Below, piece after piece: positions 34,501 to 45,234 of a DNA stretch of 64,000 nucleotides. Under the pieces are notes generated by a model. That model worked only from the letters and a program-made list of their open reading frames with translations. It was not told the origin of the DNA and made no database searches. This DNA comes from Plectrocnemia conspersa (Eukaryota; Arthropoda; Insecta; Trichoptera; Polycentropodidae): assembly GCA_009617715.1 (NCBI GenBank), contig VTFK01000046.1:992001-1056000 (forward strand), in the 5' to 3' direction. Each line of letters starts with the position of its first letter. The stretch's first letter is position 1. Position numbers and translations under genes: made by a program.

Positions 34501-34980
34501 ATGGCAGGTGTGCCGGCTAATATGATCCTTTATTGTAATACTATTATTAATATGTCAGTTTGCACGCAGAATTATCGCAAATTTTCCCGCAGACAAGATT
34601 TAACATCTTAAACTCGTATATCATTTTTCTCTCTCTTCAAATAGCAAATAACTCTCGTTCTCAATTTATAATAACTCGAAGAAAACTTTGACAGTTATGT
34701 GACAACGTAAAAGTTGGAACACATTGCGAAACAGTTTTACTGTAACTTTGTTCTCGTACGAAGAAATGTCATTTATAACAGGTGTAATTAGTTTTCTTTG
34801 CCGTGTAGCGTTTGCGATTCAAATTATCGGTTTTACTTTGATTTATTTAAATTAATTAGTTTTAAGTTTAATAAACTCAACGACAAGGGGAAGTTCATTA
34901 AACAATATAAACGCATTCATTCAATAGTTAACATATTTAAAGTGTTGTAGTTTAAATGGGCTTAAAGTTCAATGAGCTTT
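28526..34980. other. long A+T-rich interval without recognisable genes
   Basis: Contains simple repeats: (TATG)n at 29402-29418 and (ATAC)n at 31870-31890. An 86-codon plus frame (31343-31603) has no family. A short G+C-richer islet at 34003-34073 has splice-like borders. A patch at about 34400-34800 of somewhat higher complexity might be conserved non-coding sequence. Nothing further could be supported. Confidence 0.4.
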
Positions 34981-34984
34981 TGCT

Positions 34985-35215
34985 TATAAATATGCGTTAT
35001 TATTAAATAGCTCCAGCTGCAAAGTGACATATATTAATTATAAATTATAATATACATATTAATTTTTAATTATTATTATATATGTAAATCTCACTGATTC
35101 TAATACTTTCATTCTGGTGGTTTTTAAATCTAAACATTATGTTTGATTGACTTACCTTTTTTGTACAGACTTACTCCGTTCTAACACATTGGGCGTACGG
35201 CTGTCGGGTTAATAA
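34985..35215 (+). repeat. SINE family 1, copy E (plus, 3' part)
   Basis: The head is missing. It begins near ATGCGTTATTATTAAATAGC and CTCCAGCTGC, then AATCTCACTGATT, TTCATTCTGGTGGT, TGTTTGATTGACTTACC and TTGTACAGACTTACTCCGTT, ending near AACACATTGGGCGTACGG. Confidence 0.55.
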
Positions 35216-35489
35216 AAAAAGCTATTCACTAAATTAAACCGTTTATCATTATTATTTTTACAGAAATTGATCTTAATGGATCAAATATACATTTTAAATT
35301 AATACTATTATTTATTAATTATTTTTTTTGTAGAAAGTATTATTATTATTATTATTTATTCATTAGTACAAGATGAAGTTTATTATATTTAATTACGTAC
35401 TTTATAATTTAAAAATTATATTTTTGCTTCTCTCTTACTTTTGAGTTAGCCGCTTTTGACACAAAATAGGATAAATGAAGTACGAAAGA

Positions 35490-35830
35490 CTAGTGGTATG
35501 AGTAGGTGACTAATACATGAAAGACATAGGTTTAGGAAGCTAGTGTTTTCAATCGTGTCTAAAAGATGAATTGGTGATTATTATATTATCATTACAGATG
35601 TAGTTTTCCTAGATTTTTTTAATCTCACAGATTATTATCGTCATGGATAATTAAAATAAAATCAAACTAGGTCGTATATAATAGCATATATTGATTCTAA
35701 GCTGTGATAATAGATTATAATTTTAAAAACATATTTTACCAATGTACAGACTTTGATTTTAGTAGTTATTAATTGTGATTATCACGTTGTAATCTGTCAT
35801 GGGAAAACATAAGATTTACAATATATTATT
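35490..35830 (+). repeat. SINE family 2, copy (plus)
   Basis: The head has a decayed GTGACTAATACATGAAAGAC. The body has GGATAATTAAAATAAAATCA, AACTAGGTCGTAT, TTGATTCTAAGCTGTGATAA and GTTGTAATCTGTCATGG. Confidence 0.5.
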
Positions 35831-38765
35831 AAATAAATGTGTATTCCTAATCAGGAATATGCTGTTACTATATAAAATAATACTATATAGGGTATATCTT
35901 AATCTTGAAACTCGCGTTAATGACTATGACCAAAAATGAAAAGGATTTATATATAAAGAATTTAAATAAAATTATACATTTGTATAAAACAATAATATAA
36001 TATAAAATAATTAACAAAGTGATTGTTTTAGGGCAACTAAAAAAATTAAGCATCAATCTACATATATTAATTGGGAATAATATATTATATAAAATATTTT
36101 TTAACTCTTAAATTTTAAATGTATTTGTAAATATAAAATCATTTTTAAATTTATCCATTAAACTTTATTTTGCTGTACGTAATTTTTTTTTTCTTAAATT
36201 TCTCTGAGATTTATCTCATTTTAAATTCTCTATATTTAATATTTTAAATTTACATATATTTAAAAAGATAATAGTTAAACAAAAAATAGTTTTTTTATTA
36301 ACATAATTTATTAAACAAACAATGTGTAACCTCAAATGGGATTAAATGAAACTTTCGTTAGTAAACATTTACTGATATAATTTTCAATATTGATATCGAA
36401 ATTTATCGTATTAAATTTAAACATAATCCAAGTTGCGCAGATCGAAATCAGCGTATAATATATTTTATTATAAATACTTTTAAATTAAGTTAAAATGTAC
36501 ATTAACCCAAACATATTTTAAAATGCAAACTTATTTAAATTCTGATTTATTCTGTAAGGTTCTATTTCGATTAAACCTACACTAAAACGTTTTCAGGATG
36601 CTCGCTTTAGCCAAACTCATGAAAAATGCTAATTAAACGTAAAGCGGTTGACGCTCTTCCCTTTTTAAACCTTTCCATAAATCCTCGATGACTTTTCCTT
36701 TCCAGTAATAACACAAGCTGAAAAATAAACATTTTCCCTGTGCGATTTTTACAAGCCAACAATTTTACTCATTCATTTTCTTCAATAATTCTTTATTTGT
36801 GCTGTTTTTTCTCTGTATAGTGTTGTATTTTTTTTAACAATTTGCGGAAAAAACGAAAAAGCTCCTAACGGACAGAATGTGATATTAAAAATAATCGGTG
36901 ACAATTACTTTTAATAACATTCATTTTTTGTTTCGTACACAATCAAGTCTTCTCGCCTGTGAATGAAATTTTTACTCAATCGGTTTTTGACGCATTTAAC
37001 CGCGAACCAGAGTTGATTTTCAGGATTATAGCATAATTAAAATTTTAATTAAAAATAAATTCCAGTTTTATGCTTGTTATATTTTTATTTTTGTAATAAA
37101 AAAGTTTTATATTCATATTTTTATTTAAATGAATTTTATTTAATACATTCACGAGAAAAACGATTAAATTAATTAAGGATTTGTTTCAAGCTTAATCATT
37201 TTCGAAACAATACATAACGAGGATAATGGATTAGGTAATATAATATTTATTTGTGTAATATAATTCACTAAGTAAATTTATAAGTTAATTTAGCTGTAAA
37301 TTCATTACTAATTTAGATAATGAAGGTAGAGTAATAAATAATAAAGATAAAGGCATTGCGTTTGTTAATCACTTGAAGTATTCGAATCATTTATAGCATT
37401 TTTCTCAGAAAACGTTAAAAGAAAAATACGGTCTTTCTTGAAACGTCAGCTCAATTAGAAAAGTAACAGTGGTAGAATATTTCATATGTTTTCCAAATTA
37501 TTTGTTTTGTTTAAACTATCATGTCCTATAGGATAGTTTAAACAAAACAAATAAATAACGAAACACAAACATAAGCGAAAAAAAACAACCATCCTAATAT
37601 GTTGGCTATCGAATTGCTTACAATTCAAACCACGAAATGGCTGCAGAGAAAATATTTATTTATAAAATAGGAGTAGAGCTCAAGTTATGAAGTGAATCGT
37701 TGATAAGAGTTTCACGTATATACTATAAATAAGATAAAGAATTGGCCGAATGTCAAGAAAAACAAATTGCAAATAATAAACCAAATATTCATTATAATGT
37801 TATAAATAAGGAATTTTATGTTTATTAACCAAAGATGTATATATTTTTTATAAAACATTGCTTGATCATGTTGTTGTATATTGAAAAAAATACTAACGTT
37901 ATTTTAAAATAATATTTTTTGGTAGTAAACTAGTATTATTTCCATGCCAGTTATGATTCGAAATACTATGTCTTAAAATAATTCAATTATTACTCTTTAG
38001 TTTTATAATTAATTAATATATGACCACATATGTGTTTAAGGTAGACATGAATTATTTAACACACCATAAACACGCAACTTTTCCCTATTAATTAACACAC
38101 AATTTAAATATTAATAAGGTTGCGAGCTTCCTTAATTTTCACTGTCACGCGCTTTATGTAAATGCATGAAAATTCATCACATGAATTATCGGTATGGTTT
38201 TGATGTCATATAAGTAATTTTATTTTCAAGTCAAAGCTGTTGACATATATAATTTTATTTTGTCAAGAAATTTGATTTTATAATTGACATAAAGGCACAA
38301 AGGCAATGCTTCTTATCATACTTGATATATCTGAGATTATCTGCAGTGAAATATTGATAATTAAAATTTAATTGATGAAAATTTGTTTTACCTGAATATG
38401 TTTATTATTTTGCAATTAAAATTCTAATTGCTTTTTATTTAAGGTAAGCTCTAAATTTTATGTTGCGTTTATTAATTAGACGTTTATTTATTATTTTTAT
38501 TACTGAAATTGTTTGCTTAAGATTAACAAATTTATACACTTAGCCTCTAGGTGCGTTAAATAGTATAATTACATTGTTGATATAATATGTATGAATAATA
38601 TAACATAATAACGGCTAAGATTTGGTTTTTATTAGATCTAAATTAACATAAGTTTTAATTGTTATATGTTCATAATGTAGGTATCACATCTGCTTACAAC
38701 ACATCCAGAGCTTAATAATAAAACTGTAATTTAACTTTACTTTACATAATAATTGTTATGCTTGA
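35831..38765. other. A+T-rich interval without recognisable genes
   Basis: Low-complexity sequence with one strong hairpin at 37498-37554. A slightly G+C-richer patch at 36590-37020 shows no motif that could be named. Confidence 0.4.
37498..37554. repeat. perfect 23-bp inverted repeat, 11-base loop
   Basis: The arms 37498-37520 and 37532-37554 are exact reverse complements, rich in A/T, and contain GTTTAAAC. The loop is 37521-37531. It could be a fold-back insertion or a cruciform-prone site. Confidence 0.9.
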
Positions 38766-39812
38766 ACTACACTCTCTGGAAGTTGTCCGAACTGAAGTTG
38801 AACTGAAGTCAGCCGAGGTCGCAGACTTCCGAGTAGTGGCCTCATTGCCACAAATTTCATATGCCGTCCGGACGGCGGGCGTGAATGACATATTTGCGCG
38901 CGATCGAAAAATGTGCCAAATAATCGCAATTTTTAAATTGTCATTTTATTAAAATTACGCTACTGATAATTATAAAAGTTTGTGTGGGTACTTACCAATG
39001 CAATATCAGTGAAAACTTTTCGGTCGTAAATATTCAATTTACGCGAAATCTTTGTCGGCTTTTGCAAAATGCCATAAGGCATAAAAATGATACTTCAGAA
39101 TACGAACACCACATCAGTGACTATCCTAGAATTTGTCGCTATTGATTCTTAATAAGAATTCGTTATGGTGTGACATTTATATAAACCGATCTAGGAAAAT
39201 ACATAAGGATATTCGAAACGATTTTTTTAACAAAATCAAGTACCACTAATTATTTTTTAATTATTTAATTTTATATGAAAAAATATAATAATGATATCTG
39301 TTAATAAAAATTTTGTCAAAAATATAATTTTTCCCTTTTGGTGCCCTAAAATATTCAAAGATGTCAGTAAGAGTCTGTAGAAGTCCCCGATAAGCATGTG
39401 GTATTATAACTTGACCACGTGATCACGATGCAGCGCTCGACGTGCATGTTAACCATAGGACGCCTACGCGCATACTGAAATTGAATCGAGCTACTCGTTC
39501 TATCTCAGTTTAACAAAAACCATATCATTATCTCTCTCACTGTCGTCACTTAACACGCGAGAGAGCGAAAGGGGAAGTATCTCACCACTCGCGCTCGAAA
39601 GAGCAGCTCCGACTTCGGTCCGTTTGCCGACAATGTTCGGAAGCGCTCGAAGCTGGCCAAGTCGACTGAATTACACCCACTTTACCTCCCATTCTCGGTA
39701 ACCTCGGACAACTTCCGAGAGATTTTAGAACGGGCAGAACCGAACTCGACCGAAGTAACCCACTATATTCTTCGTCCTTGACAAGCCTTGGCTAACTTCC
39801 AGAGAGTGTAGT
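38766..39812. mobile_element. non-autonomous DNA transposon with 19-bp terminal inverted repeats
   Basis: The ends ACTACACTCTCTGGAAGTT (38766-38784) and its exact complement (39794-39812) bound 1.05 kb of higher G+C sequence. Subterminal motifs related to GGAAGTTGTCCGA recur at both ends (38778-38790; complement near 39706-39718). There is no transposase ORF; the 64-codon frame at the left end is not a known protein. If the TIR proper is CACTCTCTGGAAGTT, the flanks read TA on both sides, the duplication expected of Tc1/mariner relatives, but the palindromic ends make this ambiguous. An internal block at 39530-39580 also occurs near 44087. Confidence 0.75.
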
Positions 39813-40740
39813 GCAGGCATTTGATATACATATGTACATGTATGTGGTATTTTTTACCAAATCGAATTTTAAAGATAGTGAAATAATATTCAAGTAAAGA
39901 GAATCGTTTAAAGACTTAAACATTTATAAAGCCGATGTCAATTGCGTCTTTGTTAGCGGTTAACCTCAAATTTTGACCTTAACCATCATATTTATAACTA
40001 AATCTTAACGACTGTGTGACTTATATTTCAATACTTCAATAATGTTTATTAAACACAAAAAGCACACTTTATTGGTGTAATTTTTTATACTAAAATACAT
40101 TTGTATATGTATGGTAAGATTATCCTATAAGAAATATTTACTATTTTTTTATTTATTTGCAAGTTAATTTAGCAATGTGTTTCCTGTTTAATCTGTTTAA
40201 GATAAGACACAGTGTATATACATCCAAAATCGTCTGAAGGATTGAAATTGTTTTCTGCATGTAGAATATTAATAAAACATTTTTATAAAGTGCAGCAATT
40301 TAATGCGTTTTTATTCGCATGATGTAATAAAAAATAATGATTTGTATGACACGCAAGTTAATATCATAAAATATTTCATAGTTATATATTGGTATTTCGG
40401 CATTAGAAAAAATTTAAAATTCCAGAATAAATATCTTAAAATTTAGTATAAGTTACTAGTATATAAATATATTTTAGTTTAGAGAAAAACATATAAGTAA
40501 TAGCAATAACAAGACAATATAAATTAGGAAAAATGCAAAATTACAGAGCTAAAAATAGAAAATAGATGTGCCACAGAATTGTAATTGATATTTTTATGGT
40601 AATGAAATGTTCTGTTTTAAAAAAAGAATTGCTGAGGATTTTATTTGTTTATTAAATAACAGTTTATTTTAATTAACAAACACAGAATGTTTTATCAAAG
40701 AACATCTTATTTATAATATATAATTATAGTAACATTAGGT
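39813..40740. other. A+T-rich interval, nothing recognised
   Basis: Only low-complexity open frames and A/T runs. Confidence 0.4.
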
Positions 40741-40746
40741 TTCTTT

Positions 40747-40805
40747 GCACAATTCGACCTCCGAAAGTGAGGTCGAATTGTGCTCTTTCCGAGGTCGAAT
40801 TGTGC
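40747..40805. repeat. compact inverted and direct repeat of a 15-mer
   Basis: GCACAATTCGACCTC at 40747-40761 is followed by its exact complement at 40769-40783, and the latter is repeated directly at 40791-40805. It lies immediately upstream of SINE copy F. Confidence 0.9.
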
Positions 40806-40814
40806 AACGGGAAT

Positions 40815-41090
40815 ATTGTAGCCTTATGGTGCTTGTATGGTTCGAGTCACGGCAACAAACTCGATTTTTTATTAAGAAAAATGCGCTGTTAATAAAATTA
40901 GTCCGAGTTAAAAAATATCGATTCATTAAATTATATTTATTATAAGACACATATTTTTCTATAATTAATTATATAGAGGTCACCGATATCCATACTTAAA
41001 TACTTGTTGGTATTCATTATGTTTAATTGAGGTACCCAGTTGGTACAGATTTATTTATCCCGTTGTAACGCATTATGCTTATCCATGTCA
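40815..41090 (+). repeat. SINE family 1, copy F (plus)
   Basis: B-box variant GGTTCGAGTC at 40839-40848, then AAAATGCGCTGTTAATAAAA, GAGGTCACCGATATCC, TGTTTAATTGAGGTACCCAG and TTGGTACAGATTTATTTATC, ending at CGTTGTAACGCATTATGC. Confidence 0.65.
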
Positions 41091-42150
41091 GAACAAAATA
41101 ATTAAAACAGAGCGATTTTATATTTGTTTCAAATAAATAAAAATGACAGTATTTGTTATTATGATGGTATCTTGCAAAATAGTTGATTATTTAGATTGTA
41201 GAAGAACTCTCGAAAGATCACGTCTACGCTCTTATATTATAATTGTAATTTAAATATTTTTTTACCTATAAAACTTACGTGTGCTTAGAACTGAGCCGAC
41301 CAGACACGTAATAGAAAATATATATTTACCTCACGCGCGGATGGAGCAACAGATGTGAACCGATAAAGTCTGGATTAGTGAGTTTTATGAATTAAACCTC
41401 GCCGGAGTGCCTAGTACTAACATAATTTGGCTTACTTTTGAAATTTAATGAGTATGGAAGAATGTCTCGGCATATGAATTAGACGGCGCAGATAGACTAT
41501 TTCGTATCTGGTAGTGTTTAAGTGCACCCGACAGACTTTCAATATGATACGTGACCAAAATTTACACGCGGCCCTTACTCTTAGGTGCTTCCGTTTGTTA
41601 TGTTCGTTTACTTAGTTACGAGCACGTGCGTAACTGGATACCGATCACGTTCGCGAAATCTCAATTTTCACACCGTAATCAACCGTGAGGGAGTAGTAGC
41701 CTAATTCATTTGTTTTTGGGATGTTGTAGAGTATGTATAGAGAATGTTAAAAATATTAATATCGTGTATGTTAGATTTCATATTACACTTTTGACGTGAT
41801 TTTTTTCTAACAATGTTACAATACAATCTGGGAATAGGGAGGAGATCAATGATACCACTGTGTGAGGTCATCTTAGTTGTGCAGCTAAGGTCATTAAACG
41901 ACAATTTAAAATTAATGAAAAGTAAATAGCAACGAGTAATCATAACCACCAGATATATTATCATCTCTTTGGCACATACCTCCATTAACCGCTTAGCTCA
42001 AAATTTATATTTTACAATGGTTTTAACAAAAATTTTAAGCCCCCCCCTTCAGCTGTCAATAATAATCGTGAGACAATTGTCAATAACAGCTGTTGCTACT
42101 ATACAAAAACAATATGAAAAAATCTTTTGTGATTTCTTCTTATTGGAGCA
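41091..42150. other. mixed interval with a G+C-richer patch (41280-41710)
   Basis: The patch 41280-41710 has more CG-containing phrases than its surroundings, but no splice-bounded ORF or known motif could be made out. A 94-codon minus frame at 41701-41985 is unsupported. Confidence 0.35.
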
Positions 42151-42440
42151 GATTATGAGATCACCAAAGCAAAGATAAATCCAACGGCCGGTTAGAGTGA
42201 TAGAAAATTGCAAAAAAATGTTGGTCGTACAAATTCAGTTTTCCGAAAAAATATGCATATTTTCTGACACAAACACCTTCGGAAAGGTTTATTATCTGAG
42301 TGTCTTCTTTTATTATTTAAGCAAAAATAAAGTGTTAAAAATTTGTAAACATTTTTTTGTCATTTCCATACCTTTATTAAAACCTTCCAAGAAGTATGCA
42401 TATTAGGCTTAAACCCGCCTTTACTTATGCAGCGTTATAA
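42150..42440 (-). repeat. dispersed repeat Z, copy 2 (minus)
   Basis: Reverse complement of 11010-11290. Its right side also shares the CTTATGCAGCG phrase with 15335. The 69-codon open frames here lie within this repeat. Confidence 0.6.
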
Positions 42441-42504
42441 AAAGGGTAGGTTTGTAAAAAAATATTCGTACAAATACAATTTTATATAATAACAATTGCT
42501 TTAT

Positions 42505-42582
42505 TAATTTATTGTCAGGACTAGTATTTCTTAGAAATCAGAAAATTTTTCGAGAAGAAATACTAATCCTGACAATAAATTA
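42505..42582. repeat. long hairpin, 28-bp arms with one mismatch
   Basis: The arms 42505-42532 and 42555-42582 pair along their whole length, with one G-U-compatible mismatch, around a 22-base loop. Size and shape resemble a microRNA precursor, but near-perfect pairing fits a young fold-back element better. It abuts repeat Z. Confidence 0.85.
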
Positions 42583-42874
42583 GCTATAAATATTGTATGA
42601 AATTTAGCCTGTAGCTAAATAATAAGTATATGTTTGCATAGGTGTATAAATCGTGCAATATAAATTATTCAAAAGCATCCATGTATTAACAATTCAATAA
42701 ATCTCATTAGCAATTATAGTTTGATCATATGGTTAGACAATATAACTGAATTAGTAAGGGTAACAAAATTAAGATGAGGGTTTTAAAAATAAGATTTTTA
42801 TTTGATAAGCTTATTACAAATTTTAATATAAAAAACAAATTATTTTGTAGTTATATTCGTACCCTAGAGGAGAA

Positions 42875-42965
42875 ATAGCCACAGGCGTGTGCTCTTAGAG
42901 CCGCATGTGGCTTGCGAGCCGTACATTGCGAAACCTTTTCATGGGTGAGGAATGTGGTACTGATG
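42875..42965 (+). mobile_element. hAT-like terminal fragment
   Basis: TGCTCTTAGAGCCGCATGTG followed by GCTTGCGAGCCGTACATTGC resembles the 'GCTCTTTGAGCCGCATGTGGCTCGCGAGCCGC' type end seen in many hAT elements. No matching opposite end or transposase was found nearby. Confidence 0.3.
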
Positions 42966-44050
42966 CATATTTATTTTGTTTTCTATAAAAGAGGTTTTAT
43001 ATTAATTTTTTGAGTGAAGATTACCTCTAAGTATGTTATATTTTTAAAATAAAATTAAAAATATAAATCCAATTTTCATATACATAATTGTACATATACG
43101 TCTATCTGGATTTTTCTTGCTTGATATTGACAAGTTACTGTAATTGCATTTGGTGCTACTGCTGAGCGCTGGGAAAGTGTCAAAGCAGTTTAGTTAAATG
43201 CAAAAAGTTTGTGACCACACATACGTAATTTCGAAACGGCTATCGAAATGGGTGTCCTGGATGCAATTAATTGCTCAAAGGAAGTGCTTGGCGTCTATAT
43301 TATTGGAAACGTTTTACAAGAATCATTTGATGTAAATTACATAAAAGTATTCCGTGTATATGTGTCAAATAGTAGGTGTAAATTTTATTAAAATTATCTT
43401 AGAAATTTAAATTCAGCACAATTTATTATTTTATTGTAATTAATTGTATATTCGATTTAATATTATTAGAAAATAACGTAGTTTATGGTTAAAAGAATCG
43501 TTAATACTACCAGTATTTATTAACTGAAAATCTTGAGGAAAGACCCTTTTTTGTACAGATCAATATATCATGATATTTATGGCACCGTAACAAAAGCCGA
43601 CAAAAGATAGAAGCGTATCCATAAGATACAATGTTTTTTCTTTATAATTTCTAGAAAATCTCAGAATCACACATATTGCTTTTAGTATTTTTTATATATT
43701 AAATATATTTTTTGCGTTCTTGTCTGCGTACCTTTGTTGGGCTCCCAAAAAATATAAGATAAATAACTCTATATTTATAAATTTGTACGTTTATTTAAGC
43801 TGTCTTGTTAGTACGCATCTCTCTATAAGCTTGTGATTATTATTATATAACAGATTTTATTATAGTATTATTAATAAAAAAAATAAGATAATAGACACAT
43901 TATATTATTATTTAATCAGAATTTATGAATATGTATTATTAAGTTGTTTCATATGAAGTGGTGAAGACTACTTTTGAACTAAAATTTTGATAATTAAAAT
44001 ATGCTCCATTTACTAAAATTTTGCCAAAGATTCGACAATGACTGATTCCC
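42966..44050. other. A+T-rich interval, no gene recognised
   Basis: Somewhat higher complexity at 43130-43340, but neither strand gives a recognisable protein segment. Confidence 0.35.
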
Positions 44051-44054
44051 TTGT

Positions 44055-44165
44055 AGGGCGTGCGGAACGTATGTAACGCACGCCCTTATCTCTCGCTCAC
44101 GAGACGTTACTTAACACGCGAGAAAGCGAAAGGGATAATATCTCATCATACGCTCCTAGACTATT
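44055..44165 (+). repeat. repeat fragment shared with the 38.8-39.8 kb element
   Basis: A hairpin GGGCGTGCG / CGCACGCCC (44057-44086) is followed by TTATCTCTCGCTCAC, TTAACACGCGAGAAAGCG and AAAGGGATAATATCTCA. The same phrases, slightly diverged, lie at 39530-39580 inside the TIR element. Confidence 0.55.
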
Positions 44166-44619
44166 TATATAAAAATTCTATGCACGCCAAATGCGTTTTA
44201 ATTTTAGCTAACACGTGTAACACTCGGCAGTTAAGACTTGTTTTTAATAAAACGTCATATTTTTTTATTTGTATTTTGTTTATACTTTTTTCGTAATTAC
44301 GGTTTTGTGTTCACCAACTTATATGATACTACTGAAAAATTATGTGGCGCTGACTCTCTTGAGTTTTTAAGTCACAATCTGGTCAAAAAGGGAATATTTT
44401 AATAATTTTAATAATTCATCTATTTATTACTATTCTTATATATAATTGTTCTAAGCCGTGGCTTCCAGACGCGCGTAATTTGAAATGAAGCATTATCCAT
44501 TCAATTCTTTACTCTAAAAATCGTAACGCTTTGTATGAACGGTTTATAATAATACACGTAAACAAAAGAAATATATTTAATTAAAATAATAAATATTATT
44601 CAAAATAAAAATTGAATTT

Positions 44620-45234
44620 GCTTCGTTGCTTTTCGAGGCACCGGTAATGCGTTCTGTTCTTTCGACCAATGAAAAATAAGGATTCAAATATAAAACAAAA
44701 TGGCCGACAGTACCATGACAACAGTTGTAAATAATTATTATATTTATTAATACAATTTTGCTACGCGACAATAATTTTCATTAATTCGTCATTTGATTGA
44801 ATATAAATAATCGGATTTCAAATTAACTAGGTGTGTTATAACTATGAAAATTAAATATATACATAATGTATGGAGGATTAGAAAAATACATTGATTAAAC
44901 TAGATAAACAATCATGAAACAATCTTCGTAATGAAATCTTCAAATTTTGAATTCCCGTCGCCGGGCTCCAAGGTCGAAAAGTGAGTGTTTCCTTTCATAT
45001 TACATAAAAATTATCATTGCTTCCGATTTAATACACATATACGTTAGATTTTAAGAATTGCAAATAAACCAGGTATGTTTTAAACATGCACGTGTAATAT
45101 ATTCTTAGTATGTATGAGGATTGAATGTTAATCTCGATCAAATTGGCGCTGTGGTTATAACATATTTCACTGTTTATTTAATTGCACAGAAATGGGCGCA
45201 GCGAGCGCTTGTCAAATGACAAGAACTGTCACAT
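44620..45234 (+). other. islets with splice-like borders; possible 5' exons
   Basis: Three small higher-G+C patches. 44630-44730 has a CCAAT box (44665) and CAAAATGGCCGAC, a good start context also resembling a YY1/Pho site. 44931-44980 reads MKSSNFEFPSPGSKVEK and ends at a strong GTGAGT donor (44981). 45190-45234 is preceded by TTTATTTAATTGCACAG and followed by GTAAGC (45235), with ATG at 45192 and a CTTGTCA/TGACAAG palindrome. They could be alternative 5' exons of the receptor or a promoter region; the peptides are unrecognised. Confidence 0.2.

Noticed and set aside
41701..41985. 94-codon minus-strand ORF
   Set aside because: No domain and no homology pattern recognised; ordinary for random frames.
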